Source: Paractinoplanes aksuensis (GTDB lineage Bacteria; Actinomycetota; Actinomycetes; Mycobacteriales; Micromonosporaceae). Taken from it: 64,000 bases of DNA. The DNA lies in the NCBI RefSeq assembly GCF_024137025.1, contig NZ_JAMYJR010000013.1:186001-250000 (forward strand). The letters are read 5' to 3'. A program made the position numbers and the translations under genes. This document shows, piece after piece, positions 36,896 through 45,234 of the stretch. Position 1 is the stretch's first letter. Every line of letters begins with the position of its first letter. The notes under the pieces are model-generated. The model worked only from the letters and a program-made list of their open reading frames with translations. It was not told where the DNA came from and made no database searches.

Positions 36896-37908
36896 TCGGC
36901 GACGTCGCCCGGCGGTCGGGGGTCAGCACCCGGATGCTGCGGCACTACGACCGGCTCGGGCTGGTGCGCCCGACCGGTCGTACCGTCGGCAACTATCGCG
37001 AGTACTCGGCCGAGGACATCCGCCGGATCTTCCACGTGGAGAGCCTGCGGTCGCTCGGGCTGTCGCTGAAGCAGATCGGTTCCGCTCTGGAGGATCCGGG
37101 CTTTACGCCGGCCGCGTTGGTGAGCGACCTCATCCGGTGGACCGAGGAGCGGCTGGAGCGGGAGCAGGAACTGCTGCAACGGCTGCGGGCGGTGGAGGCC
37201 ACGGCTCCGGCGGACTGGCCGGACGTGCTGCGGATCGTCGAGCTGATGCACGGGCTCGACTCGCTTGACGCCGCGCGGCGGCAGCAGGCGGTGCTGGCCC
37301 CGGCCGACGATGTGCCGGTGCCGGTCGAGTTGCTGGCGGGGGCGGTGCTGGCCGAGGCCGACACCAATGTGGCGGGGGCGCTGCGGTGGGCGCTCGCGCG
37401 GGCGGGCGATGACGGACTCGACAGTCTGACTGTCGGACTGCGTTCGGATGATGTGAACATCCGGCGGCGGGCGGTGCTGGCGATCGCCGGGCTTTCCGGC
37501 TCGTCGTCGGCCGTGCTGGCCGGCGCCCTGGGGGACGAGGATGCGGTCGTACGCCGAAATGCTGCCCTGGCCTTGGGCCGGCGCGGTGTGAGCTCGGCCG
37601 TGCCGGTGCTCGTCGACATGGTGGTTTCCGGAGCCAACGACGTGGACGCAGGGGAGGTGCTGGGCGCCTTGGCCGCTGATGCTTCCGTGGGGCGGCGGAT
37701 CCTGGCCGATTATGTCGACGCGCTGGCCGCGCCCACGGCGGACACCGCGGTGCGGATCCGGCTGACTCAGGCCCTGGTGGAGATGCCGGGGCCGGCCGCG
37801 CAGGACGTGCTGCGACGGCTGGCCCACGACGATGATCGGTCGGTCGCCCTGGTGGCTTCCGCTTTTGTTTCGCTGGCTACGGGTACTGAGCGTCGAGCAG
37901 ACCGTTGA
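36889..37908 (+). CDS. MerR-family regulator with C-terminal HEAT repeats
   Basis: The 339-residue protein has an N-terminal MerR winged helix (LIGDVARRSGVSTRMLRHYD, then YREYSAEDIRRIFHVESLRS) and a coiled-coil dimerisation helix (ERLEREQELLQRLRAVEA). The effector part (residues about 160-330) consists of HEAT-like repeats (VNIRRRAVLAIAGLSG; AVVRRNAALALGRRGVSSAV) instead of a small-ligand pocket. This suggests it senses a protein or peptide, perhaps with the help of the upstream HEAT protein. The GTG start lies within the upstream gene. It probably regulates its own promoter. Confidence 0.88.
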   Translation: MLIGDVARRSGVSTRMLRHYDRLGLVRPTGRTVGNYREYSAEDIRRIFHVESLRSLGLSLKQIGSALEDPGFTPAALVSDLIRWTEERLEREQELLQRLRAVEATAPADWPDVLRIVELMHGLDSLDAARRQQAVLAPADDVPVPVELLAGAVLAEADTNVAGALRWALARAGDDGLDSLTVGLRSDDVNIRRRAVLAIAGLSGSSSAVLAGALGDEDAVVRRNAALALGRRGVSSAVPVLVDMVVSGANDVDAGEVLGALAADASVGRRILADYVDALAAPTADTAVRIRLTQALVEMPGPAAQDVLRRLAHDDDRSVALVASAFVSLATGTERRADR

Positions 37909-38195
37909 TGTATTTCTCGATGTTCGGGTAGCCGGTCTGGTCGAAGTCGCCGTTGGCGTCGTTGGTGGACGGGTTCAGGCCGTATTTCGTTTCCCAGGCG
38001 TCGGGCAGGCCGTCGCCGCGGCCGCCGGTGGCCGCCGCGCCGAAGCCGACCGCGCTGGGGAACGCTTTTACGGGGCCACTCGGCGGCGTCGTTGTCGGTG
38101 GTGGCGTGGACGGCGGTGGTGTTGTCGCAGGCGGTGTGGTCGGCGTTGGTGGCCACGACCGCGCCCGAGGTGGGGGTTGGCGGTGAAGCCCCAGC
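37877..38195 (-). pseudogene. C-terminal remnant of a secreted pectate-lyase-like protein
   Basis: The minus strand reads a proline/threonine-rich linker (PPATTPPPSTPPPTTTPPSG), then VKAFPSAVGFGAAATGGRGD and GLPDAWETKYGLNPS, DANGDFDQTGYPNIEKYING to a stop. The ending is the calcium-loop-like tail seen at the C-terminus of many secreted pectate lyases and similar enzymes (DGLPDAWE...GLNP...YPNIEKY). No catalytic domain precedes it; it starts abruptly beside an unrelated gene. Its end overlaps the 3' end of the merR gene by 32 bases. Confidence 0.5.
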
Positions 38196-38813
38196 GTGAT
38201 TCCCCGCGCCGCCCTCGGCCTCATGTTCCTCCGGGGTGAGCAGAGCGCACCCGGTGACTGGTCGTTCCTCTGGTTGTTGGGCGCCGCCTTCGTCCTCGGC
38301 GCAGCGGCCACGGCGGTCCTCTCCGTCCGCGCCGTTCTCTGGTACGCGCTGGTCTGGGCCGGGTTCGCCGCCGCGGGCGCCCTGCTGGGTGGCCTCGGCC
38401 TGCTGGTCGACCTGGCCGAGGACTTCCCGGTGCCGATCGCGCTGGCCGGTTTCGCAGTCACTGGCGCCGCCCTGGTCGGAGCACTGCTGCTGGCCGTGAA
38501 CGCCCGCCCGTGGACGGCCCTGATCGTGCTCACCGCGGCCGCCGCCGTCGGCGGACTGTCCGCCGTACTCGCACTGGAGGAGGCCTACCTCGACCTGACG
38601 GCCCGCCAGAACCTCATCGTGGCCGTCGCCGGCACGACCCTCGCCGGCGGCGGCGGACTCGCGCTGCTCACCCTGGCCCCGATCACCGCCGCGCACGCCT
38701 CGGACTGGTCGATCCTCCAGCGCCTCGCGGCCGGCGGCCTCTTCGTGGGCCTCGGCGGCGCCGCCCTCTATCTGCCCGGCGTCGTCGTGCATCTGTGGCG
38801 CGAATCCCGCTGA
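38196..38813 (+). CDS. Hypothetical integral membrane protein
   Basis: The 205-residue protein has about six hydrophobic segments (LLGAAFVLGAAATAVLSVR, then WAGFAAAGALLGGLGLLVDL, FAVTGAALVGALLLAV and so on) and no recognised motif. The start is uncertain: GTG 38196 has only a weak GGTG upstream and ATG 38223 has none. The gene abuts the pectate-lyase-like remnant on the other strand. Frame use looks genuinely coding, but no family is recognised. Confidence 0.55.
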   Translation: MIPRAALGLMFLRGEQSAPGDWSFLWLLGAAFVLGAAATAVLSVRAVLWYALVWAGFAAAGALLGGLGLLVDLAEDFPVPIALAGFAVTGAALVGALLLAVNARPWTALIVLTAAAAVGGLSAVLALEEAYLDLTARQNLIVAVAGTTLAGGGGLALLTLAPITAAHASDWSILQRLAAGGLFVGLGGAALYLPGVVVHLWRESR

Positions 38814-38825
38814 GCCGCCCGGTTT

Positions 38826-38859
38826 AGGTAGATGTCATCTACGTAGATGGCATCTACCT
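38826..38859. promoter_or_regulatory. 34-bp near-perfect palindrome of GTAGATG/CATCTAC units
   Basis: AGGTAGATGTCATCTAC is followed by GTAGATGGCATCTACCT. The centre CATCTACGTAGATG is a perfect 14-bp palindrome, and the outer arms give a second, nested symmetry with one mismatch. The DNA lies between two convergent genes, where it could form a terminator-like stem. The unit itself resembles PadR/TetR-type operators (ATGT...ACAT-like). Confidence 0.55.
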
Positions 38860-38870
38860 TGTTGCGGCGG

Positions 38871-39344
38871 TCAGCGGCCGGTGGCGCCGTCGATCTGCTC
38901 GCGGAGGATGTCGGCGTGGCCGGCGTGGCGGGCTGTCTCTTCGATCATGTGGGTCAGGGTCCAGCGCATGGTGGGGGCTACGCCCCGGCCGCCGGGGTGG
39001 GGGGCTGGTCGGGAGAGGTCGGTGTAGGTGTCGATGACCTTGTTCGACTCCTGGATGGTTTCTCGGTAGTCGGCCAGTAGTTGGTCGAGGGTCTCGGTTT
39101 TGGTGGGTTTCAGGGTTCGGCGCAGGTTGGTGATCGGGCGGTCCAGGAAGTAGAAGCCCTCCACGTGGGTCAGGTGTTTGATCAGGCCCAGCACGTTGGT
39201 GCCGGAGGGGACGCCGGGGGTGCGGACCTGGGGTTCGGGCACTCCTTCGGCCTTGGCCGCGATCGCCTCGCGCAAGTAGTTGAGGAAGCCGAGCAGGGTC
39301 GCCTTCTCGTCGGGGTCGGTCCAGGGCGGGCCGGTGTCCCTCAT
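38871..39344 (-). CDS. DinB-family (DUF664) protein
   Basis: The 157-residue four-helix-bundle protein has DUF664 signatures: the opening EKATLLGFLNYLREAIAAKA, GLIKHLTHVEGFYF with a metal-ligand His, and the ending RWTLTHMIEETARHAGHADI, ILREQIDG. DinB-like proteins bind a metal with three His and are often thiol-S-transferases that use mycothiol or bacillithiol. The ATG overlaps the stop of the methyltransferase gene by four bases. Confidence 0.93.
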   Translation of the reverse strand: MRDTGPPWTDPDEKATLLGFLNYLREAIAAKAEGVPEPQVRTPGVPSGTNVLGLIKHLTHVEGFYFLDRPITNLRRTLKPTKTETLDQLLADYRETIQESNKVIDTYTDLSRPAPHPGGRGVAPTMRWTLTHMIEETARHAGHADILREQIDGATGR

Positions 39345-39940
39345 GCGGCGGCCCTCCGAATGATCAGCACGTTGTCGGTGACCTGGGCCGTCCGGCCGCC
39401 GGGGCCGGTGGCTTCGCGCTGCGGCCGGTCGGCTCGGGCTACTGCGAACTGGGCTGGGTCCAGGGCCAGTTCGGCGGCGACCTCGGTGGGGGTGGGGAAG
39501 TGCGTGTCGGGGTCCTGGTTCCACGACCAGGGGGCGATCGAGCCGTGATCGACCACCAGCAGCCGGCCGCCGGGGTGCAAGGCGTGGGCCGCGGTGCGCA
39601 GCACCTGGGCGCGGTCGAGGGGGAGCGGGGTCTGGAAGTACTGGGCCGAGATCAGGTCGAACGTGCCGGACGGGAAGGTCTGCGCCAGGTCGTGCTGCTC
39701 GGCCGTGATCGGGAGGCCGTGGCCTCGTACTTTATCGACGGCGGTGGGAGAGATGTCGACCGCGGTGACCTGCCAGCCGCGGCGGGCGAGCCAGACCGCG
39801 TCGCCACCGGCGCCGCAGCCCAGGTCGAGCGCGGTCCCGGGGGTCAGCGGGGAGGCCACCTCGACCAGCAGCGGGTTGGCGCGGCCACCCCAGGCTTGGT
39901 GGGCGCGGTACTGCTTCTCCCAGAATTCTTCGGCTGTCAT
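39341..39940 (-). CDS. Class I SAM-dependent methyltransferase (tellurite-resistance-like)
   Basis: The 199-residue protein has the motif I LTPGTALDLGCGAGGDAVWL, VTAVDISPTAVDKV, the post-I acidic loop and FDLISAQYFQTPL. The small size and the FWEKQYRAHQAWGGRAN start recall TehB/thiol-type methyltransferases that detoxify small molecules. It is co-transcribed with the DinB gene and divergent from an Xre/cupin regulator. Confidence 0.88.
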   Translation of the reverse strand: MTAEEFWEKQYRAHQAWGGRANPLLVEVASPLTPGTALDLGCGAGGDAVWLARRGWQVTAVDISPTAVDKVRGHGLPITAEQHDLAQTFPSGTFDLISAQYFQTPLPLDRAQVLRTAAHALHPGGRLLVVDHGSIAPWSWNQDPDTHFPTPTEVAAELALDPAQFAVARADRPQREATGPGGRTAQVTDNVLIIRRAAA

Positions 39941-40005
39941 GGGGCCAGCGTCGCCGCTCCGCTTCCGAGGTTGCAAGAAAAGTTGCGGATCCGCACGATG
40001 GGAGG

Positions 40006-40584
40006 ATGGGGAAAGTTGAGGAGGACGTGCTGGCGGGGGTCGGTTCGCGCCTGCACGCGCTGCGGCGGGCCCGCGGCACCACGCTGGCCGACCTGGCCGC
40101 CGAGACGGGGCTGACCGCGAGCACGTTGTCGCGGCTCGAGAACGGGAAGCTGCGGCCGACCCTGGAGCAGCTGCTGCCGCTGGCCCGGGCGCACGGGGTG
40201 CCGCTCGACGACCTGGTGGCGGCGCCGCCGACCGGCGACCCGCGGATCCATCTGCGGCCGATGCGGCGGTTCGGGCTGACGATCGTGCCGCTGACCCGGC
40301 GCGCGGGCGGGGTGCAGGCCTACAAGGTGGTCTATCCGCCGGCCGGGCGGGCGGCCACGACCGAGATGCAGAGCCACGACGGGTACGAGTGGTTCTACGT
40401 GCTCAATGGGCACGTCCGGTTCCGGCTGGGCGAGCAGGAGTACGAGCTCGGCCCGGGCGAGGCGGCCGAGTTCGACACCCGTACGCCGCATTGGATCGGC
40501 AGTGCCGACGCCCAGCCGGCCGAACTGCTGACCCTGTTCGGCGTGCAGGGCGAGCGCGCACATCTCTCCGCGCTCGCCCCCTGA
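40006..40584 (+). CDS. Xre-family regulator with cupin domain
   Basis: The 192-residue protein has an N-terminal helix-turn-helix (LHALRRARGTTLADLAAETG, LTASTLSRLENGKLRPTLEQ) and a C-terminal cupin (HDGYEWFYVLNGHVRFRLGE; EYELGPGEAAEFDTRTPHWI). This is the layout of sugar or polyamine-linked repressors. It faces the methyltransferase/DinB operon across 65 bp that contain two TTGC-type repeats (TTGCAAGAAAAGTTGC), a plausible binding site. The start is tight: GGGAGG touches the ATG, so an ATG slightly upstream (39999) may be used by a leaderless mRNA. Confidence 0.9.
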   Translation: MGKVEEDVLAGVGSRLHALRRARGTTLADLAAETGLTASTLSRLENGKLRPTLEQLLPLARAHGVPLDDLVAAPPTGDPRIHLRPMRRFGLTIVPLTRRAGGVQAYKVVYPPAGRAATTEMQSHDGYEWFYVLNGHVRFRLGEQEYELGPGEAAEFDTRTPHWIGSADAQPAELLTLFGVQGERAHLSALAP

Positions 40585-40588
40585 GCGG

Positions 40589-43330
40589 TCAGCTCGTCGG
40601 CGGCGCTGTCGTGTAGACGGCGGGATCGCCCTGCTTCAGCCAGATCTGCGGGTTGTCGATCGGGGTGAACGCGCGGTCGCCGCCGGGTTCCCGCGTGGTC
40701 GGCACGGCGTCGCCGTTGGGCCGATGCATGATGAAGTTGACCGGTTCGGTGTCGTCGACGAGCGGGATTTCGTACGTGGCCCAGCCCGCGTCGACGCTCG
40801 AGGCCGGCCAGGGCTTGTCCCAGGCGATCTCGGCCAGGACGGTCGGGTCGACGGCCTCGCCCCACAGATGCAGACCCCAGTCGGCGTAGTCACCGGCCGG
40901 ACGGAAATAGTGCACGGTGGCCACGGTCTGCGGCGGGCCGGCGTAGCGGACCGTGCGGACGGCGCTCACCACCGTCGGATCGCTCAACACGGCCCGGTAG
41001 CGGATCTGCGTGCCCGCGGCCAGATTCAGCGGCGACAGGTCGTCGAAGACCGTGTACGCGGGCGACGACGAATCCCGCCCGATCGTGGTCCAGGCGCCGC
41101 CGGCGACGCTCCGCTCGAACCGCACCACGTGGCTCGCGCGGTCCGGGTCGGCGACCGCGCGCACCTCGACCTCGCCGCGCACGTTGGCCCCCTCGGCCGG
41201 CGCCTCGATGGTCAGGGCCGGGGGCGGCACTTTGGCGGCGCGCGACGAGCTGGTGCGGCTGTGGCCGGCGTTGTCGAGCACCACGGCCTTGTATTCCACC
41301 GTGGTGCCCGCGCGCAGGCCGGACACGTCGTGGAAGACCCGGTAGGGCGCGTTGTCGTCGGTGCCGATCGGGGTCCAGGCGCCACGGCCCGTACGGGCAT
41401 AGAAGGTGACCTCGGCGAACGACGAGCCGCCGAGCGAGGCCGAGACCTGCATGCGCGCCCGCGACTCGGCCGACGGCGCCGGGGCGGCCAGGGTCACCGC
41501 GGGCGCGGCCTTCGAGGCGGGGATGCGGCCGGTCGACGCGTAGACGACCGTGGACAGCGCGGGCACGGTCAGGGTGAGCCGCCGGTCAGCCGCCGAGGTG
41601 GCCGTGGCCGGACCGGACCCGTACACCCGCTCGAACTTGCCCTGGGCCAGATAGGTCGGGACGGCGGCGGTCTGCGGGGACGTGCTGTTGTTCAGGGCGA
41701 CCACGTATTCGCGCTGGTCGGCGCGGGAGAACGCGTAGACGCCGGTGCCGGTGGCGGCGTACCGGTGCTGGTGCGCGCCGTCCCGCAGCGTCGGATGCCG
41801 CTTGGTCAGCGCGGCCAGCCCGGCGATCCCCGCGTACAGGGGATGGGTGGTCACGAAGTTGTCCTGAGCGTGTGTGGCGGCGGTGCCGATCAGATCGTCG
41901 TCGAGGTATTCCGGCACGCGGCTGGCGAACAGCGTCTGGCGGGCGTCCTGGTCGCCGCCGGGGCCGGTGAAGCCCTGCTCGTCGCCGTAGTAGATGACCG
42001 GGTTGCCACGCGAGAAATACATGAGCTCGTGGGCGAGCCGGTCGCGGGCCAGCCAGGTGGCATCCCCGGCGCCCGGGTTGTCGGCCTGCACGAAGCTGCC
42101 GATGCGGCCCATGTCGTGATTACCGAGGAACGTGGGCAGTTGATAGACATTGGAATCGGCGTCGGTGTACCAGTCGTCGCCGGCGAAGAACTGTTCCAGT
42201 GCTGCCGCCGATTGCCCGCGCGAGGCGTAGTTGCGGGCCGCGTCCTGGAACGGGAAGTCGAGCACCGCCTGCATGCGGTCTTTCGTGGTGAACTGCGAGG
42301 TGAAGCTCTTCGAAGTGTCGAAGACCTCGCCGAACATGAAGAACTCGGGCTTGCCGTGCTTGCGCGCGAACGACAACACCTCGGGCCCGAACTTCTGCCA
42401 GAACTCGTCGTTGACGTGCTTCATGGTGTCGATCCGGAAACCGTCGATGCCGAAGTCGGCGATCCATTTCTCGTAGACGTCGATCATGCCGTTGACGACG
42501 CGCGGGTGCTCGGTGAACAGGTCGTCGAGGCCGAAGAAGTCGCCGTAGAGCGAGTTCTCGCCGACAAAAGTCGTGTCACCCCGGTTGTGGTAAAGCGTGG
42601 TGTCGTTGAGCCAGGCCGGAACCTTGACGTTTCGTTCGGCCGGGTCAAGAACGGGTGTGTACGGGAACGAGGTGGCCGGATCGAGCCGCGGGAACGTCGC
42701 TTTACCGGCGTGGTCCCGGTCGTCGAACGGGCGCCCCTGGGCCGTCTTGTAAGGAGCGACATCTTTCGACACGTACGGCTGCCGGGCGCCCGATTCGTAG
42801 CCGATGACGTCGGCCGTGTGGTTGGTGATGATGTCGAAGTAGACCTTCATGCCCTTCTGATGGGCGGCGTCGATCAGCGCCTTCAGCTCGGCATTGGTGC
42901 CCAGATGCGGGTCGATCTGGGTGAAGTCGGTGATCCAGTAGCCGTGGTAGCCGGCCGACGGGCCGTCCTCGAGTTGCACGGCCTTGTTCTTGAAGCTGGG
43001 CGTCAGCCAGATCGACGTGGTGCCCAGGCCCTTGATGTAGTCGATGCGGCGCAGCAGGCCGGCCAGGTCGCCGCCGTTGTAGAAACCCTTCCTCGTCGGG
43101 TCGAAGCCCGAGACCAGCGGGTCGGCGCCGAGGCCGCCCTGGTCGTTGGCCGTGCTGCCGTTGTCGAACCGGTCGGCCATGACGAAGTAGAAGTTCTCGT
43201 CGGTGACGGGCGCGCGCAGCGAATGCCGGCCGGGCAGGCTGCTGCCACCGGAGGCGGCGGCCGGGGCGCTGATCACCCCACCGGCCAGCACCGCGGACAA
43301 CAGAACAGCAAGCCTTCGACGGATGCGCAT
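40589..43330 (-). CDS. Secreted GH13 alpha-amylase with C-terminal modules
   Basis: The 913-residue enzyme has a signal peptide (RRRLAVLLSAVLAGGVISAP). A GH13 barrel has its conserved regions FDIITNHTADV, GFRIDTMKHV (nucleophile Asp301), EFFMFGEVFD (acid/base Glu335) and FLGNHDMGR (Asp406). Two fibronectin-like repeats follow (VTFYARTGRGAWTPIG; VRFERSVAGGAWTTIG), then a PUD/CBM41-like starch-binding end (VHYFRPAGDYADWGLHLWGE). It hydrolyses alpha-1,4 (possibly also branched) glucans outside the cell. It stands alone; no MalR-type operator was recognised upstream. Confidence 0.93.
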   Translation of the reverse strand: MRIRRRLAVLLSAVLAGGVISAPAAASGGSSLPGRHSLRAPVTDENFYFVMADRFDNGSTANDQGGLGADPLVSGFDPTRKGFYNGGDLAGLLRRIDYIKGLGTTSIWLTPSFKNKAVQLEDGPSAGYHGYWITDFTQIDPHLGTNAELKALIDAAHQKGMKVYFDIITNHTADVIGYESGARQPYVSKDVAPYKTAQGRPFDDRDHAGKATFPRLDPATSFPYTPVLDPAERNVKVPAWLNDTTLYHNRGDTTFVGENSLYGDFFGLDDLFTEHPRVVNGMIDVYEKWIADFGIDGFRIDTMKHVNDEFWQKFGPEVLSFARKHGKPEFFMFGEVFDTSKSFTSQFTTKDRMQAVLDFPFQDAARNYASRGQSAAALEQFFAGDDWYTDADSNVYQLPTFLGNHDMGRIGSFVQADNPGAGDATWLARDRLAHELMYFSRGNPVIYYGDEQGFTGPGGDQDARQTLFASRVPEYLDDDLIGTAATHAQDNFVTTHPLYAGIAGLAALTKRHPTLRDGAHQHRYAATGTGVYAFSRADQREYVVALNNSTSPQTAAVPTYLAQGKFERVYGSGPATATSAADRRLTLTVPALSTVVYASTGRIPASKAAPAVTLAAPAPSAESRARMQVSASLGGSSFAEVTFYARTGRGAWTPIGTDDNAPYRVFHDVSGLRAGTTVEYKAVVLDNAGHSRTSSSRAAKVPPPALTIEAPAEGANVRGEVEVRAVADPDRASHVVRFERSVAGGAWTTIGRDSSSPAYTVFDDLSPLNLAAGTQIRYRAVLSDPTVVSAVRTVRYAGPPQTVATVHYFRPAGDYADWGLHLWGEAVDPTVLAEIAWDKPWPASSVDAGWATYEIPLVDDTEPVNFIMHRPNGDAVPTTREPGGDRAFTPIDNPQIWLKQGDPAVYTTAPPTS

Positions 43331-43381
43331 CGAACCTCCCGAACCGGGGCCGTGACGGGTCCGTCATCGAATGTAGTGGAT

Positions 43382-44218
43382 TCAGGCGCCGCCACGCCGA
43401 GCGTTGACCAGCCAACATGCCGCGATAAAACGTACGTCCGTGCCGTTGACGAAGCGGTCGAAGGCGGGGCGCACCGTATCGACGACCTTTGCGGTGGTTT
43501 GCGCGTCCGCCTCGGCCAGGGCCAGGCCCACGGGGCCCAGGCGGGTGAAGTAGCGGACCAGTTCGGGCTCGGGAAAGGCGCACTCGATGTCGACGGGGTC
43601 GATGGTGATGTCGAGCCAACCGGCGTCGTCGAGGATGCCGCGGACCTTGCCGGCGTCGGCGAACCCGAACTGGCCGGGGCCGTCGGGGCGCCGGGGCGGC
43701 AGGTCGGGCAGCAGGGGCGCGGCGGCCCGCTCGGCGGTGGTCATGAACGGGTTCTGCTCGATGTCCCGCCAAGCCACGAAGGTGAGGGCGGCGTCGGGGG
43801 TCGCGGCTCGGCGCAGGTTGGCGAAGGCGCGCACGGGATCGTCGAAGAACATGACCCCGAACCGCGAGATGACGGCGTCGAACGATTGCGGCTCCCACTC
43901 GTGCTCCTGCACATCGGCGCAGAGAAAGTCGAGGTCAGGGGCTCGGGTTTCGGCGGCGCCGATCATCGAGGCTGAGATGTCGACTCCCTGGACGCGGGCG
44001 TCCGGGGCGAGGCGCTCGGCCACCGCGACCGTGGTGCGCCCCGTGCCGCAGCCGACGTCCAGCACACGGCGGCGGGCCGGGTCGACCGAGTCCACGAGCA
44101 GATCCTCGATGGGCTGGTACATGCCGTCCATCAGTGACTGCAGTTGCACCCAGGCCTGGCCGGACGGCCCGTTCCAGCGCGCCTCGCCTCCGTACCCCGA
44201 TGTCCCCGTGCTGGTCAT
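43382..44218 (-). CDS. Class I SAM-dependent methyltransferase
   Basis: The 278-residue protein has motif I RRRVLDVGCGTGRTTVAVAE, acidic loop VQGVDISASMIGAAETR and post-motif FDAVISRFGVMFFDDPVRAF. The layout is that of the UbiE/Methyltransf_25 type often annotated as arsenite or small-molecule methyltransferase. GGGGAGG lies five bases before the ATG. The substrate is unknown. Confidence 0.9.
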   Translation of the reverse strand: MTSTGTSGYGGEARWNGPSGQAWVQLQSLMDGMYQPIEDLLVDSVDPARRRVLDVGCGTGRTTVAVAERLAPDARVQGVDISASMIGAAETRAPDLDFLCADVQEHEWEPQSFDAVISRFGVMFFDDPVRAFANLRRAATPDAALTFVAWRDIEQNPFMTTAERAAAPLLPDLPPRRPDGPGQFGFADAGKVRGILDDAGWLDITIDPVDIECAFPEPELVRYFTRLGPVGLALAEADAQTTAKVVDTVRPAFDRFVNGTDVRFIAACWLVNARRGGA

Positions 44219-44288
44219 GCCGGCCTCCCCGCTGTGCAGCAGCGCCCGTCGGGCGGTGATCCGAGAACGGTAACGCGAGGGGTCGGTC

Positions 44289-44810
44289 TCAGTGCGTGAC
44301 CGGCTCCAGGCAGCCGAACTCGGCGGCGGCCCCGGTGACCTCGACCAGCAGCCGCTCGGGCCGGACGTCCCCGATCACGCAACCGGCCTCCGGAAAGCGA
44401 ACCTCGAAGACTACGCCGGGCGGTTGGCGCATCTCACTGACGCCCACGTCGTCGGGGCGCAGGCCCAGGTCGAGAAGAGCCTTCCGGGCGGACGCGGGAT
44501 CGAAGTCGCCGGCTTTCCGTAGCGCTGCCAGGTTCGGCCGGATCCGCGCCGCGAGGGCATCCCCGGTCGCCTGCTCGTCGGGGCTGAGCTCGTGGCGCTG
44601 CTTCCACCCGTTGTTCTCGGCATTGTGGGGCGCCCCGTCGCCCGCCGGCCCTTGATCGCCCGCATCGCCCCCAGCCGTGGACGCGGTCGGCACCGAGGCC
44701 GACGGCGACGGCGGCAGTGGCGCCGCGTCACCGTCACCCGCGCCCGGACGCGCACACCCGAGTGCGACCAGCCCAGCTACAGCCACCGCCAGCCACCGGC
44801 GCCTTGCCAT
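44289..44810 (-). CDS. Proline/serine-rich lipoprotein of unknown function
   Basis: The 173-residue protein has a lipoprotein signal (RRRWLAVAVAGLVALGC; lipid on Cys19), a 50-residue Pro/Ser/Ala/Gly linker, and a compact domain of about 110 residues (SPDEQATGDALAARIRPNL, AALRKAG, PPGVVFEVRFPEAGCV, VTGAAAEFGCLEP). I do not recognise the domain. The two cysteines in the mature part may pair. Confidence 0.75.
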   Translation of the reverse strand: MARRRWLAVAVAGLVALGCARPGAGDGDAAPLPPSPSASVPTASTAGGDAGDQGPAGDGAPHNAENNGWKQRHELSPDEQATGDALAARIRPNLAALRKAGDFDPASARKALLDLGLRPDDVGVSEMRQPPGVVFEVRFPEAGCVIGDVRPERLLVEVTGAAAEFGCLEPVTH

Positions 44811-44870
44811 GGTGCGCCCCCGTTCGTCCGCCCCCGCATCGTAAAGGCGCGACACAAACGCGGTTGACCC

Positions 44871-45230
44871 GTGGCGGGGCTGACGGACGATCGTGCGGCC
44901 CTGGAGCGGATCGCCGGCCAGGAACTGCCTCGGGGGTGGTCCGTTGCGGAGCTCCGGTCTGCCGCCCGACCCGGATCTGCGGGAGATCGCCGCGTTCGTG
45001 CAGGCGGCCGAGCTTCATTGCCCAAAGGACTACCGCCACCGGTTCGATCCGATGGTGGCCGAGCACATCGTCCGTCTCATCGTGGGCGAGGAGGTCCCGC
45101 TCGACGGGTTACCAAGCGGGACCTCTACGCCGTGTTCACGGTGTTGCTTCAGTACATCGCCCTGGTGCCGAAGCGCGAGAAGTGGGCCATGCGCGCTCTG
45201 GTCACCGGCGCCGAGAAGCGCCTTCGCTGA
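44871..45230 (+). pseudogene. Small gene with two compensating frameshifts
   Basis: The first frame reads LTDDRAALERIAGQELPRGW. Near 44955 coding sense moves to another frame (LPPDPDLREIAAFVQAAELH, RFDPMVAEHIVRLIVGEEVP). Near 45110 it returns to the first (KRDLYAVFTVLLQYIALVPK, EKWAMRALVTGAEKRLR). Joined, they make a protein of about 120 residues that looks real; the uncorrected middle is arginine-rich nonsense. Either two sequencing errors or a decayed gene. Family unknown. It converges on the GH92 gene with a four-base gap. Confidence 0.5.
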
Positions 45231-45234
45231 ACGC

